Shown: positions 55,938 to 64,000, counted from the stretch's first letter. The stretch: 64,000 bases of DNA from Myxococcaceae bacterium JPH2 (GCA_016458225.1 JAEMGR010000021.1:1-64000); one strand, 5' to 3'. Notes: generated by a model not told the origin, from the letters alone. Numbers and translations: made by a program.

Positions 55938-57095
55938 ATGACGTGGCGCAAGCGGCTGGGTTGGAGCGTGGGCGGTCTGCTCGGGGTGTTGGTCCTCTTG
56001 GTCGGGGTCCTCGCCGCGCAGGCGTGGACGGCGCTGGGGAGCAGCGCCACGGGCGCGCGGCGTGAGCGGATGGAGCGCTCCCCCGAGTGGCGCGACGGCC
56101 ACTTCACCAACCCGCAGCCGCTCATCAACGACGCGTGGGGTTCGGTGGCGGGCATGTTCCATCCCAGCCCGGACGTGAGCCCCTCCACGCCACCGTCGAC
56201 CGTGATGGGCAACCCCGAGCGCTTCGCCACGCCGCCCGCGTCCGGACTGCGGGTCACCTGGTTCGGGCACTCGTCCGTCTTGCTGGAGCTGGATGGTCAC
56301 CGCGTCCTGATGGATCCGATGTGGAGCGAGCGGGCGTCACCGCTGGATTGGGTGGGCCCTCGACGCTGGTTCCCGCCGCTGGTGCCGCTGGCCGCGCTGC
56401 CCGCCATCGACGCGGTCCTCATCTCCCATGACCACTACGACCACCTCGACCGGGGCACGCTGGTGGCGATGAAGGACTGGGACACGCGCTTCATCGTGCC
56501 GCTGGGCGTGGGCGCGCACCTGTCGTCCTGGGGCATCCCCGAGTCGCGCATCGTCGAGATGGACTGGTGGCAGTCCGTGCCGGTGGGCGGCCTCGAGGTG
56601 GTGGCCACGCCCGCGCGCCACGCGTCGGGACGCAAGGGCTTCGACAAGGACGCCACGCTCTGGGCGGGCTACGCGGTGCGCGGGCCCACGCACCGCGCCT
56701 ACTACTCGGGGGACACTGGCCTGTTCCCCGCGATGAAAGCCATTGGCGAGAAGCTGGGGCCCTTCGACGTGACGATGATTGAGGTGGGCCAGTATCACCA
56801 GGCCTGGCCCGACTGGCACATCGGCCCGGAGCAGGCCGTGCGGGCCCATCAGCTCGTCCAGGGCCGCGTCTTCCTGCCGGTGCACTGGGGGCTGCTGGGG
56901 CTCGCCGCGCACGGATGGACCGAGCCCATCGAGCGCGCGCTCGCGGCGGCCGACAAGGCGGGCGTGACGGCCATCGCGCCTCGGCCGGGACAGAGTGTGG
57001 AGCCCGGCTCACCGCCTCCGCTGGAGCGCTGGTGGCCGAGCCTGCCGTGGCGCACGGGCGAGCAGGACCCCATCGTCTCCTCGCAGATGGAGTGA
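55938..57095 (+). CDS. Metallo-beta-lactamase-fold hydrolase (NAPE-PLD/UlaG-like), membrane-anchored
   Basis: 385 residues from an ATG with GGGAGG upstream. An N-terminal transmembrane segment (SVGGLLGVLVLLVGVLAAQAW) precedes an MBL domain with LISHDHYDHLD (HxHxDH), YYSGDTGLF and VHWGLLGLAAH. The spacing after the first motif, with no cysteine ligand, matches the NAPE-PLD-type phosphodiesterases and UlaG-like lactonases. It probably acts on lipids or phosphodiesters at the inner membrane or periplasm. It ends twelve bases before a convergent gene. Confidence 0.9.
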   Translation: MTWRKRLGWSVGGLLGVLVLLVGVLAAQAWTALGSSATGARRERMERSPEWRDGHFTNPQPLINDAWGSVAGMFHPSPDVSPSTPPSTVMGNPERFATPPASGLRVTWFGHSSVLLELDGHRVLMDPMWSERASPLDWVGPRRWFPPLVPLAALPAIDAVLISHDHYDHLDRGTLVAMKDWDTRFIVPLGVGAHLSSWGIPESRIVEMDWWQSVPVGGLEVVATPARHASGRKGFDKDATLWAGYAVRGPTHRAYYSGDTGLFPAMKAIGEKLGPFDVTMIEVGQYHQAWPDWHIGPEQAVRAHQLVQGRVFLPVHWGLLGLAAHGWTEPIERALAAADKAGVTAIAPRPGQSVEPGSPPPLERWWPSLPWRTGEQDPIVSSQME

Positions 57096-57107
57096 GCCCG
57101 ACGCGCT

Positions 57108-57548
57108 TCAGAAGAGCGCGATGAAGATCTTCGCGTCCCAGGTGAAGGGGAGGCACGCGGCGACGTGCATGGCCGTCGAGGCCTCCAACCCGTCGCCGTG
57201 GGTGCGGACCGCCAGGACGTAGGTATCGCAGTCGCGGCTGGGCGCGGGCTGCGGCTGACTGTGCTCCACCAGGAAGACCGTGGTGTCGCGCACCTTCTTC
57301 GTGCGCAGCGCGCCCTTCGCGTCGCGATGGAACTGGCAAGGCCACCGCAGCTCCAAGCGCAGCGTCGTTCCATCCGGCTGGACGAGCGCGCATCGACCTT
57401 CCTGCTCGCGCAGCGTCAGCGACTTGCCCGCGAACTGGGTGGTGGTCGCCGGGGTGGCGGCGATGGGGGCGGCTGCGTGCGCGGCTCCCAGTGAGAGCAG
57501 GGCCAGGAGCGACGGCGCGCGAAGCAGTTCGAGGCGGATGCGGTGCAT
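57108..57548 (-). CDS. Exported small protein of unknown function
   Basis: 146 residues with a signal peptide (about 1-26, ending LGAAHAAA). The mature part has four cysteines (EGRCALV, RWPCQFH, SRDCDTY, VAACLPF) that could form two disulfides and reads as a small beta-sheet protein. No known domain. It lies between the convergent MBL gene and the LuxR-type regulator on the same strand, 104 bases downstream of the latter. Confidence 0.72.
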   Translation of the reverse strand: MHRIRLELLRAPSLLALLSLGAAHAAAPIAATPATTTQFAGKSLTLREQEGRCALVQPDGTTLRLELRWPCQFHRDAKGALRTKKVRDTTVFLVEHSQPQPAPSRDCDTYVLAVRTHGDGLEASTAMHVAACLPFTWDAKIFIALF

Positions 57549-57652
57549 GGCGGAGACCTGGATGGACGTGCGGAGCAGATGCCGCGCGCAGCATCGCATG
57601 TCCCTCCCTGGCGTGGGCCGCGGGTTGTCGCGGGCTCGGGCGAGCGAGCGAC

Positions 57653-58741
57653 TCAGCGAGGAGGAGGACGGCCGACGGCCTGGACCGAGCCGATGAGTCG
57701 GGCGACGAAGGCCCGGCGGCTGCGCACCCCGGCCTTGGTGAAGATGGCCTTCATGTGGTCCTGGACGGTGAGCGGGGTGATGAAGAGGGTCTGCGCAATC
57801 GTCGCCGTGTCATGTCCGCGCATGACGAGCACCGCCACGTCCTGTTCGCGCAAGGTGAGCCCCAGGCTCATCAACGCCATGGGCAGCATCTCGGACGGAG
57901 TCGCGGGCGCCATCACGATGGCGACCTGCCCGTCCGCGCGGCCCTCCAACAGCGACGCGTGCAGCGTGAACCACTGGCCTCGGTGGGTGCGGACGCGGGC
58001 CCGGGACGGAAGCTCCGGACGGCCCGCCGCCGCGGCGCCTCGGGCATGCTCGGCGACGGAGATGAACCCGGTGGGGATGCCGTTCGGGGAGGGCAGGGGC
58101 TCGGCGAGTTCGCTCAGGATGGCCTCGCCGCGTGGGTCCACGGACAGCAGCTTTCCCGAAGGGCCGAGGACCGCGATGCCGGGCGATGGCGCGTCGTCCC
58201 CTGGGGGAATGGTGTCCAGGTAGGAGCGGCGCAACATCTGCCCGATGTGCGGCGCCAGTCGCTCCACCAATCCCAGGTCACGCGCGCGGAAAGGCTCACG
58301 CCCCTGGGCTCGCATGAAGACCGCGGCCCCCCAGCAGCCCGAGGGGAGGTCGAAGTTGACGCGCAGCTCATCGCAGAACCCAGCGGGCGCCAGCAGCTCC
58401 ACGAACCGCGTGCTGCGCTCGGGCTGCCCCTCCGAGGCGCGATGCATCGTGTCGACGCGCCGCCCAGACGCTCGCACGCCCGCGAAGGTCAACGGCTCGG
58501 GCGCCCAGAGTTCCAGATAGGCAGCGCGCTCAAAGCCACGCGGATCCAGGTTCTCCGCCATCGTGGACGTCACCAGCCCCGTGGCCGGGTCCGTGCCGTG
58601 CCAGCAGCTGCCGTCGAAGCCCACCGGCTCCCTGAGCAATGTGTTGAGTTCCGCGAACAAACGCCCTTGTGACAAGCCCGCTGTAGACAAGTCTTGTAGC
58701 GTGTTCAGGAGCCGTTGTTCCGCCCGGGTGCGCGTCGCCAT
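57653..58741 (-). CDS. LuxR-type transcriptional regulator with sensor domain
   Basis: 362 residues. The C-terminus holds the LuxR/GerE helix-turn-helix (LTLREQDVAVLVMRGHDTATIAQTLFITPLTVQDHMKAIFTKAGV). The N-terminal 250 residues look like a GAF/PAS-type sensor (DGSCWHGTDPATGLVTSTMAENLD; PGIAVLGPSGKLLSVDPRGE). There is no receiver domain, so it responds to a ligand, not phosphorylation. It is divergent from a small lipoprotein gene with a 209-base gap containing two inverted repeats. Confidence 0.88.
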   Translation of the reverse strand: MATRTRAEQRLLNTLQDLSTAGLSQGRLFAELNTLLREPVGFDGSCWHGTDPATGLVTSTMAENLDPRGFERAAYLELWAPEPLTFAGVRASGRRVDTMHRASEGQPERSTRFVELLAPAGFCDELRVNFDLPSGCWGAAVFMRAQGREPFRARDLGLVERLAPHIGQMLRRSYLDTIPPGDDAPSPGIAVLGPSGKLLSVDPRGEAILSELAEPLPSPNGIPTGFISVAEHARGAAAAGRPELPSRARVRTHRGQWFTLHASLLEGRADGQVAIVMAPATPSEMLPMALMSLGLTLREQDVAVLVMRGHDTATIAQTLFITPLTVQDHMKAIFTKAGVRSRRAFVARLIGSVQAVGRPPPR

Positions 58742-58784
58742 CGCTCGTTCACGATTAACGTAGCCCCCGCGATGAAGGCAAAGA

Positions 58785-58802
58785 ATCCCAGCATTCTGGG
58801 AT
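58785..58802. promoter_or_regulatory. Inverted repeat near the LuxR-type gene start
   Basis: ATCCCAG (58785-58791), centre CATT, CTGGGAT (58796-58802). It lies 44 bases upstream of the regulator's start and is a candidate operator for autoregulation. Confidence 0.35.
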
Positions 58803-58911
58803 GGTTTCGCCCGCCTCGTTCCATTGACCATGCTCATGTTTCGCCCTGGCGCTCACCGTCTCGGGAGACAACCTCCCAGGGAGCTGTTGGGGCGAGACGT
58901 GTCGTATTCAC

Positions 58912-58930
58912 GTCGCACGTTTCGTGCGAC
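58912..58930 (+). promoter_or_regulatory. Short hairpin in the leader of the small lipoprotein gene
   Basis: GTCGCACG (58912-58919), loop TTT, CGTGCGAC (58923-58930), ends 20 bases before the lipoprotein ATG. It could be an operator or a leader-RNA hairpin; the sequence cannot tell which. Confidence 0.35.
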
Positions 58931-58950
58931 CCAATGCCTCACGAGGACAC

Positions 58951-59184
58951 ATGCGAAAGTTCATGGGAGCGTTGTTGTTGTTGGGCTGCATGACGGCTTG
59001 CGGTGGCGTGGAGGAGGCCCCGGCCGCTGACGCCGTGGTGGGGACGCAGGGCGCGGAGATCAAGGCCACGGAGACCTGCGCCACGAAGCCCGAGCTGTGC
59101 CCCGGGGATACGCAGTGCTGCATCATCAACCGTGGTTACGACTACCGGTGCGTCGCCCCCACGGAGTCGTGTCCGCTGCCGTGA
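58951..59184 (+). CDS. Small cysteine-rich lipoprotein
   Basis: 77 residues from an ATG with GAGG upstream. A lipoprotein signal (LLLLGCMTAC) precedes an acidic spacer and six cysteines in a short module (ETCATKPELCPGDTQCCIINRGYDYRC...C). The pattern of a small disulfide-knotted domain is like the two lipoproteins at 28 kb. Two hairpins follow the gene, the second a strong terminator. Function unknown. Confidence 0.8.
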   Translation: MRKFMGALLLLGCMTACGGVEEAPAADAVVGTQGAEIKATETCATKPELCPGDTQCCIINRGYDYRCVAPTESCPLP

Positions 59185-59190
59185 GTCTTG

Positions 59191-59210
59191 TCCCGCTCGG
59201 CTGAGCGGGA
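59191..59210 (+). terminator. Hairpin just after the small lipoprotein gene
   Basis: TCCCGCTC (59191-59198), loop GGCT, GAGCGGGA (59203-59210): eight pairs, seven bases after the stop. It may be a first terminator or a stabilising 3' stem. Confidence 0.5.
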
Positions 59211-59267
59211 GGTGCCGGGCTGCCCGCTCGTGAGGGACTGCCCGGCCCCGTGATGCGGTCCTCCACG

Positions 59268-59309
59268 ATGAGCGCCTCGGGCCAGAAGAGGGGGAGCCGA
59301 GGCGCTCAT
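59268..59309 (+). terminator. Strong hairpin terminator after the small lipoprotein gene
   Basis: A perfect thirteen-pair stem, ATGAGCGCCTCGG (59268-59280) and CCGAGGCGCTCAT (59297-59309), with a sixteen-base loop and followed by TTCC. It closes the lipoprotein transcript before the next operon at 59422. Confidence 0.65.
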
Positions 59310-59421
59310 TTCCTAGGGAGTCGAGGGGCAGGGCCAGACGAGAGGGTTCCCGTGACATTCCGAGGTTGACGGGCGTGCGCCCGACCCCTCTGATTCGCGC
59401 GCCTCTTGCATTGGAGCCGCC

Positions 59422-61731
59422 GTGGCAGGACAGCCGCTTGAGCTGACCGAAGAGAACTTCGAAACCGTCACCCAGGGCCCTGGGTTGTGCGTCGTCGACT
59501 TCTGGGCGGATTGGTGCGCGCCCTGCAAGGCGTTCGCCCCCGTCTTCGAGGCCGCGGCGCAGCGCTTCCCGAAGGTCACCTTCGGCAAGGTCGACACCGA
59601 GGCCCAGGAAGACCTCGCCGGCCAGTTCGACATCCAGTCGATTCCCACGCTGATGGCGTTCAAGGATGGCATCGAGGTGCATCGCGCCTCGGGGGCGCTG
59701 TCCGCCACCGCGCTGGAGACGCTGCTCGCGAAGCTGGAGTCGGTGGACGTGAGCGTGCAGAAGCAGCGCGCGGCCAACCGCAAGCTCACCGAGGAGGGCA
59801 CGCCGCCTCCCGGCGTTCCGCCCGAGGCGACCTGGGACGACAACGAGGCCGAGTGGTCCTTCGGGCCCACGGACGAAGACGGCGAGAACCATGGCCCGTG
59901 GCGCTACTGGCGGGCGGACGGCACGCTCTGCAACGAGTGCATCATGCAGCACGGTGCGCCGCATGGGCCGTTCCGGCGCTTCCACGAGAACGGTGACGTG
60001 TCCCAGGACGGCACCTTCCACAAGGGCGCGTTGCATGGGCCGCGCACCTGGTACGCCTCGGACGCGTACACCACCGAGCGGATGCACGAGAACGGCGTCC
60101 ACGAGAAGGTCCGCAAGACGGTGATGGTGTACGAGCACGGCCGCGTCACGCAGGTGCTCCACTATGACCGCGCCGGCGCGCGCGTGGTTCCGGCCACGGG
60201 AGAGCCGTACCCCACGCGCCCGTCGCACCTTCCCGAAGCCGCCGAGCTGCGCGAGGACTTGAACCAGTGGGTGCTCGTCACGCTCAACGCGGGCGGTGAG
60301 CGCCACGGGCTCTGCCGGTTCTGGGACCGCGAGGGCCAGTTCATCTGGGAGGCCGAGTACGAGGATGGCTCGCGCCATGGCCGGTACTCCTCGCGGGCCG
60401 AGGACGAGTACGCGGATCCGCGCGTGCGCTTCGATGAAGGCCCGGTGGCACACGACTACGTCTTCGGGACGTGGTCGCTCCTGGATGAACAGCGGGCGGT
60501 GGTGCTCACCCGCGACCTGGGAGACGCACAGGATGACGACTCCCTGGCCGGGTCGCGGGTCTTCTCCAATCAGGTCCAGGACGCGGCGAGCTGGCGCGAG
60601 TTCGCGCGGCAGGCGCTGTCCGAGCGTCGCCACCGTGAGGCGTTGTTGGCCCAGGCGCGGGCCAGCGCGATGGACCAGGATGTCCGCGAGCTGAAGGCGT
60701 GGATTGAAAAGCTGACCCTGCCGCGCACGCCGCGGAGCGCCCTGGCCACCGCCGAGTCGGTGGTCGAGAACGCGGGGCAGTCCTGGGCGCCCATGGCCGA
60801 TGGACTCGTTCGCGGCGGTGACGCCGCCACGGTGCTTCGCGGCTACGCGGTGCTGCTGGATCAGCAGGATCGGCCTCGCGCGGCGCTGGACTATGTCCAC
60901 GCGGCGATGCTCCTGGCACCCGAGCGCACGGGCTACCTGTTCACGCGGGGCCTCATCCTGGCGAACCTCGGGATGGCGGAGCAGATGCAGAAGGACGCCG
61001 CGCTGCTCGCGGCCGCGGAGCCGAAGTCGTCGGAGTTCCTGGCCACCTACGGTCGAGCGCTCTTCCCTGGCTTCACGTTCTCGGCCGGGCAGGAGCCGCC
61101 GCGCTGCACCTTCGACGACGTGCCGGAGGGACCCTCGCAGGACCTGAAGGCCGTGCAGGCGGTCGTCCGCACCTACGCCACGCGGCTCCAGGGGCTGCGC
61201 ACCGAGATGCTTCGCCGGTTCAAGCCGGGGGCCCGGGTGTCGTGGCTGCCGCCCGACGTGTCCGCGTTGATTCCGGACGGTCCCTCCGAGCTGGTCTCCT
61301 CGGAGGTGGAGCTGGGGAGTGGAGACACCGTCGAGGTCGATGAGACGTTGCCGTTCGCTCGGCTGGGACTGCCGGACCTCGCGCGACATGCCACGGCGGA
61401 CTGGAGCGCGCTGACGTGGCTGTTGTGGGCCTGCGGCGAGACGACGGTGCGGATGCCGGAGGCGCTGCGGCCGCCCAAGGCGTTTGGACAGGCGGCGGGA
61501 CAGGCGTCGCAGCGGCTGTGGCTGTGCAGGGATCAGCGCATCACAGGAGGGGCGAGCGCCCGCAAGGCGGGCCTGCCGACCTTCACCTTCGTGGGGGTCG
61601 CGCTGTCGGAGCTTCCTTCGAACCTCGTGGGCATCGCCGAGCAGCTCTATGCGGAGACGCAGGCGATGTTCTATTGGCTTACGAACGCGGACAATGTGTC
61701 TCCGTGGCAGAACGACCTGAGGGGCAGCTAG
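59422..61731 (+). CDS. Thioredoxin-MORN-TPR fusion protein
   Basis: 769 residues from a GTG. Residues 1-108 are a thioredoxin domain with the intact CxxC (WCAPCK, Cys32 and Cys35) and QSIPTLMAF. Residues about 150-330 hold MORN-type repeats (GENHGPWRYWRADGTL, GAPHGPFRRFHENGDV, GGERHGLCRFWDREGQF), and about 390-550 are helical TPR-like. The last 200 residues form a further alpha/beta domain I do not recognise. No signal peptide, so cytosolic. It is followed two bases later by an FHA protein gene, probably cotranscribed. The combination of a redox domain with MORN repeats is unusual; a redox-controlled scaffold is the simplest guess. Confidence 0.85.
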   Translation: MAGQPLELTEENFETVTQGPGLCVVDFWADWCAPCKAFAPVFEAAAQRFPKVTFGKVDTEAQEDLAGQFDIQSIPTLMAFKDGIEVHRASGALSATALETLLAKLESVDVSVQKQRAANRKLTEEGTPPPGVPPEATWDDNEAEWSFGPTDEDGENHGPWRYWRADGTLCNECIMQHGAPHGPFRRFHENGDVSQDGTFHKGALHGPRTWYASDAYTTERMHENGVHEKVRKTVMVYEHGRVTQVLHYDRAGARVVPATGEPYPTRPSHLPEAAELREDLNQWVLVTLNAGGERHGLCRFWDREGQFIWEAEYEDGSRHGRYSSRAEDEYADPRVRFDEGPVAHDYVFGTWSLLDEQRAVVLTRDLGDAQDDDSLAGSRVFSNQVQDAASWREFARQALSERRHREALLAQARASAMDQDVRELKAWIEKLTLPRTPRSALATAESVVENAGQSWAPMADGLVRGGDAATVLRGYAVLLDQQDRPRAALDYVHAAMLLAPERTGYLFTRGLILANLGMAEQMQKDAALLAAAEPKSSEFLATYGRALFPGFTFSAGQEPPRCTFDDVPEGPSQDLKAVQAVVRTYATRLQGLRTEMLRRFKPGARVSWLPPDVSALIPDGPSELVSSEVELGSGDTVEVDETLPFARLGLPDLARHATADWSALTWLLWACGETTVRMPEALRPPKAFGQAAGQASQRLWLCRDQRITGGASARKAGLPTFTFVGVALSELPSNLVGIAEQLYAETQAMFYWLTNADNVSPWQNDLRGS

Positions 61732-61733
61732 TC

Positions 61734-63092
61734 ATGAACCGGATTCGCCAGACCATTGAGATCGCGGAGCCCCTGTGGCGGGCGCTGGAGTCGATGAGTC
61801 GCGACCTGGGTGTGGAGCCCAACGCCCTGGTGGCGCAGGCCCTCTTCCAGCTCGCGCGTCAGAATGGCTACGTGGCGCCGACCGTCGTGGCGCTCTCGGG
61901 CCAGGAGTCCGCGCCCGCGCCGGTCGCGCGCGCGCAGGTGACGGTCATTCCCGCGGTGGGCGCTTCGGCCGCGGCGCCTGCTCCGGTGGGGGCCGCGTCG
62001 GGAGCGGCCTTGGGCATCCGGGTCGGTGCGGAAGCTGCCCGCGAGGAGCCCGCGGCGGAGGCCCGTGAGGCCGTCGTGGCCAAGGGGACCGCCGAGCCCG
62101 CGCCGAGCGCGCCCGAGGGCACCGCGTCCGCGAAGCCCGAGCCCCTGTCCGAGGAAGCCGTCGCGCGCGTGGTGGATCGCGTGCGCGAGCTTGTCGCGGA
62201 CGTCGATGCCACCGCGGAGCCCGTCGCCGACAACTCCGTGGGAGAAGCCGCCGATGCCGCGGACTCCGAGTCGGACGAGGATTCGGATGACGACGCGGAC
62301 GATGAGTCCGATGAGGACTCGGACGAGTCTGACGATGACTCGGAGGATGCGTCCGATGAAGGTTCGGACGACGACGCGGACGCGTCCGATGAAGATTCGG
62401 ACGACGACGCGGGTGCCGAGGCTGCGGACGCTGCCTCGGTGAAGGCTGGCGGCGCGAAGGCCTCCAGCACGGATGGGGACTCAGGCGCTGCCGATGCGGA
62501 GGGTGGCGAAGAGGACTCTGGTTCGTCGGACGACGATGCGCCCTTGGACGAAGAGGAAGAGGACTCCACCGGCGAGGTGGATCTCGTCGCCGAGCTGGGC
62601 CTGGACGATGGCTCGGAGTCCCCGACCGATGCGCGCGACCGTGCGCGACCGGGGTCGGCGAGCGCGGCGCGAGTCCGGCCCGAGTCGTCGAAGTCGGGAG
62701 CCCCGCCGTCATCGAAGGCTCCGGTCCGTCGGACCTCGGACACGACTCCGCGCGTGCCCCGCGAGGATGCGACGAACATCGTCACCGCGCCTCCCAGCGC
62801 CGTGGAGGTCTTCGTTCGGCTGGCGACCGGAGAGCCCGTCGAAGTGAACACGGGACGCTTCACCATCGGACGTGGGCCGCAGTGCGGTCTCGTCGTGAAG
62901 TCCGAGCGTGTCTCGCGCGAGCACGCGGCCGTCACGCGCGATGGGGACGACGTGTTCATCGAGGACCTCAACTCCTCGAATGGCACCTGGTACAAGAGCC
63001 TGCGCATCAAGCGTCAGAAGGTCGTGGACGGTGACACGTTCATGCTCGGCAGCGAGGCCGTGGTCTTCTCGGTGCGCCCGAGAGACGACTGA
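61734..63092 (+). CDS. FHA-domain protein with long acidic linker
   Basis: 452 residues. The N-terminal 45 residues look like a ribbon-helix-helix or small helical domain (TIEIAEPLWRALESMSRDLGVEPNALVAQALFQLARQNG). A disordered middle has an Asp/Ser/Glu-rich block (about 180-310) built partly from a 33-base repeat. The C-terminus is an FHA domain (FTIGRGPQCGLVVKSERVSREHAAV, then DLNSSNGTWY) that binds phosphothreonine. It starts two bases after the thioredoxin fusion. By family knowledge it reads Ser/Thr-kinase signalling, which is abundant in myxobacteria, though no kinase is in the window. Confidence 0.9.
   Translation: MNRIRQTIEIAEPLWRALESMSRDLGVEPNALVAQALFQLARQNGYVAPTVVALSGQESAPAPVARAQVTVIPAVGASAAAPAPVGAASGAALGIRVGAEAAREEPAAEAREAVVAKGTAEPAPSAPEGTASAKPEPLSEEAVARVVDRVRELVADVDATAEPVADNSVGEAADAADSESDEDSDDDADDESDEDSDESDDDSEDASDEGSDDDADASDEDSDDDAGAEAADAASVKAGGAKASSTDGDSGAADAEGGEEDSGSSDDDAPLDEEEEDSTGEVDLVAELGLDDGSESPTDARDRARPGSASAARVRPESSKSGAPPSSKAPVRRTSDTTPRVPREDATNIVTAPPSAVEVFVRLATGEPVEVNTGRFTIGRGPQCGLVVKSERVSREHAAVTRDGDDVFIEDLNSSNGTWYKSLRIKRQKVVDGDTFMLGSEAVVFSVRPRDD
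62349..62414 (+). repeat. 33-base tandem repeat in the acidic linker of the FHA gene
   Basis: Two adjacent near-identical copies, each beginning GCGTCCGATGAAG and containing GGACGACGACGCG, start 33 bases apart at 62349 and 62382. Each encodes eleven acidic residues (ASDEGSDDDAD type). Upstream Asp/Ser-rich codons look like older copies. Confidence 0.7.
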
Positions 63093-63101
63093 GAACGCAT
63101 C

Positions 63102-63128
63102 CCGGCCGCTCGGTCCGCGAGCGGCCGG
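63102..63128 (+). terminator. Hairpin terminator after the FHA gene
   Basis: CCGGCCGCTCG (63102-63112), loop GTCCG, CGAGCGGCCGG (63118-63128): eleven perfect pairs nine bases after the stop. It separates the FHA operon from the TetR gene. Confidence 0.65.
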
Positions 63129-63164
63129 TGTCCCCAGTTCTCCCGAGGTCCGAGGCATGGCGGG

Positions 63165-63764
63165 ATGAGCGACAAAGAGCCGAGCGTTCGCGAGCGCATC
63201 CTGGTCGCGGCCATCACCTGCATCGAGCGCGACGGCCTGGATGCGACGGGCATCCGGGAGATTGCCCGCGAGGCGCAGGTGAACAGCGCGGCAATCAACT
63301 ACTACTTCCAGGGCAAGGAGAAGCTCATCGCCCTGGCGCTCGAGCAGACGCTGGAGCAGGCGTTCGGGAACGTCCTCGTGGACTTCGACCAACTGCGCGC
63401 CAAGGGGTTGGGGATTCGCGCCGCGTTCGAGGCCCTGCTGGATGAGCTGATGATGAACTGGACGGCGTATCCGCGCATCGCGCACGCGCACTTTCGCGAG
63501 GCGCTGGTGCATCAGCGCTACGAGGGGGCCGTCATCCAGCGAGTGAACGCATTCCTCGCGGAGCTGGCGCCTCGACTCGCTCCAGCCACACCGCAGCTGT
63601 CGGAAGTCGAGCTGCGCCTGGCGCTCTCTCAGCTCTGGTCGTCCATGTACCTGCTCGCGATGATGCCGCGCCTGTTCGATTCATTCGTCGCGCTCGACTT
63701 CCGCTCGGACAAGACCCGGCGAGCCTGGGTGAAGCAGGCCCTGCGGGGCCTGTTCACCGCGTGA
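63165..63764 (+). CDS. TetR-family transcriptional regulator
   Basis: 199 residues. The N-terminal HTH is typical (RERILVAAITCIERDGLDATGIREIAREAQVNSAAINYYFQGKEKLIALAL), and the all-helical C-terminal domain has a hydrophobic pocket region (LFDSFVALDF). No neighbouring target is evident upstream; the target may be itself or a gene past the right edge. An upstream in-frame start at 63128 would belong to another frame and is unlikely. Confidence 0.92.
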   Translation: MSDKEPSVRERILVAAITCIERDGLDATGIREIAREAQVNSAAINYYFQGKEKLIALALEQTLEQAFGNVLVDFDQLRAKGLGIRAAFEALLDELMMNWTAYPRIAHAHFREALVHQRYEGAVIQRVNAFLAELAPRLAPATPQLSEVELRLALSQLWSSMYLLAMMPRLFDSFVALDFRSDKTRRAWVKQALRGLFTA

Positions 63765-64000
63765 GCGGCGCCATCGTCGGTGCTCCCACGAGTTGCCCTG
63801 ATGGGGCAGTCACGTTCTCACCGAGGCGAGGCGTGACACTCAAGAGTGTCCACCGCTGCACGGGAGAGCTGCGCTTTCGGGCGGCACCTCTGCTCGCGGG
63901 GTGAGCGGGCCGCCGCGTGACGGACAGTACGCCGCTTGCATTGGGGCGGGCCCACGAGGGCGGTGTGCTTTGTCTCTCTACGCCTTGGGCCGCCCGGGAG
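63765..64000. other. Non-coding right end with one palindrome
   Basis: No gene is supported in these 236 bases. A perfect inverted repeat GACACTC-AA-GAGTGTC at 63835-63850 could be an operator for a gene beyond the edge or for the TetR-type regulator. Confidence 0.4.

Noticed and set aside
58939..61389. 816-codon minus frame opposite the thioredoxin fusion
   Set aside because: No domain and biased composition; the plus strand carries WCAPC and MORN repeats.
62240..62560. CRISPR-like repeat array
   Set aside because: Repeats are adjacent, in frame and encode acidic residues; there are no spacers.

Overview
This is a 64 kb stretch of very high-GC bacterial DNA. The coding density, short intergenic gaps, frequent GTG/TTG starts, many small lipoproteins, NRPS genes, multihaem cytochromes and FHA/TPR/MORN proteins point to a myxobacterium, probably of the Myxococcus/Corallococcus/Pyxidicoccus type. 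The taxonomic call is inferred from style, not from a marker gene. I found no rRNA, tRNA, CRISPR array, transposase or phage gene.

Layout. 1-4.9 kb: the 5' part of an NRPS (C-A, running off the left edge) behind an outer-membrane beta-barrel gene. 5.0-10.4 kb: a rightward group made of a 57-residue acidic peptide, a Rieske oxygenase translationally coupled to it, a di-haem and a multihaem lipoprotein cytochrome, and a lipoprotein. 10.4-16.6 kb: a divergent TldD/TldE-like pair, a JmjC/cupin-like oxygenase divergent from a PLP aminotransferase, and an unknown protein. 16.7-22.1 kb: small regulatory and metabolic genes (MocR plus AhpD-like, VOC, YeiH plus LysR, EamA).

22.2-28.0 kb: the most striking unit, seven genes (ACP, class III aminotransferase, thioesterase, FabZ-like dehydratase, ketosynthase, ketosynthase-like partner, AMP-dependent ligase). 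Each of the six junctions overlaps. It looks like a compact aminated fatty-acid/polyketide pathway with altered active sites and no ketoreductase or acyltransferase of its own.

28.0-35.2 kb: small cysteine-rich lipoproteins, a DUF899 thioredoxin-like protein coupled to a CxxC membrane protein, a winged-helix regulator, a SnoaL-like lipoprotein, a JAMM-like lipoprotein, a beta-propeller and a DUF2254 protein. 35.3-36.5 kb: a decayed HAL-like gene that lacks the MIO tripeptide. 36.6-40.9 kb: MgtC, a sulfatase with its AraC-type neighbour, and a serine beta-lactamase-like lipoprotein. 40.9-46.2 kb: an orphan C-A-PCP-C NRPS whose A-PCP segment has a base composition quite unlike its flanks, behind a WYL regulator. 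46.3-59.2 kb: family B DNA polymerase, DUF1111 di-haem oxidase, hydrolases, a DUF6445 oxygenase, quinone oxidoreductase, a DMF-amidase-like/NHL fusion, a metallo-beta-lactamase-fold enzyme and a LuxR regulator. 59.4-63.8 kb: a thioredoxin-MORN-TPR fusion followed by an acidic-linker FHA protein and a TetR regulator.

The genes appear to act in separate small operons. The two NRPS genes are incomplete or orphan assembly lines within this window. The ACP/KS operon and the peptide/Rieske/cytochrome group are the best candidates for undescribed systems.
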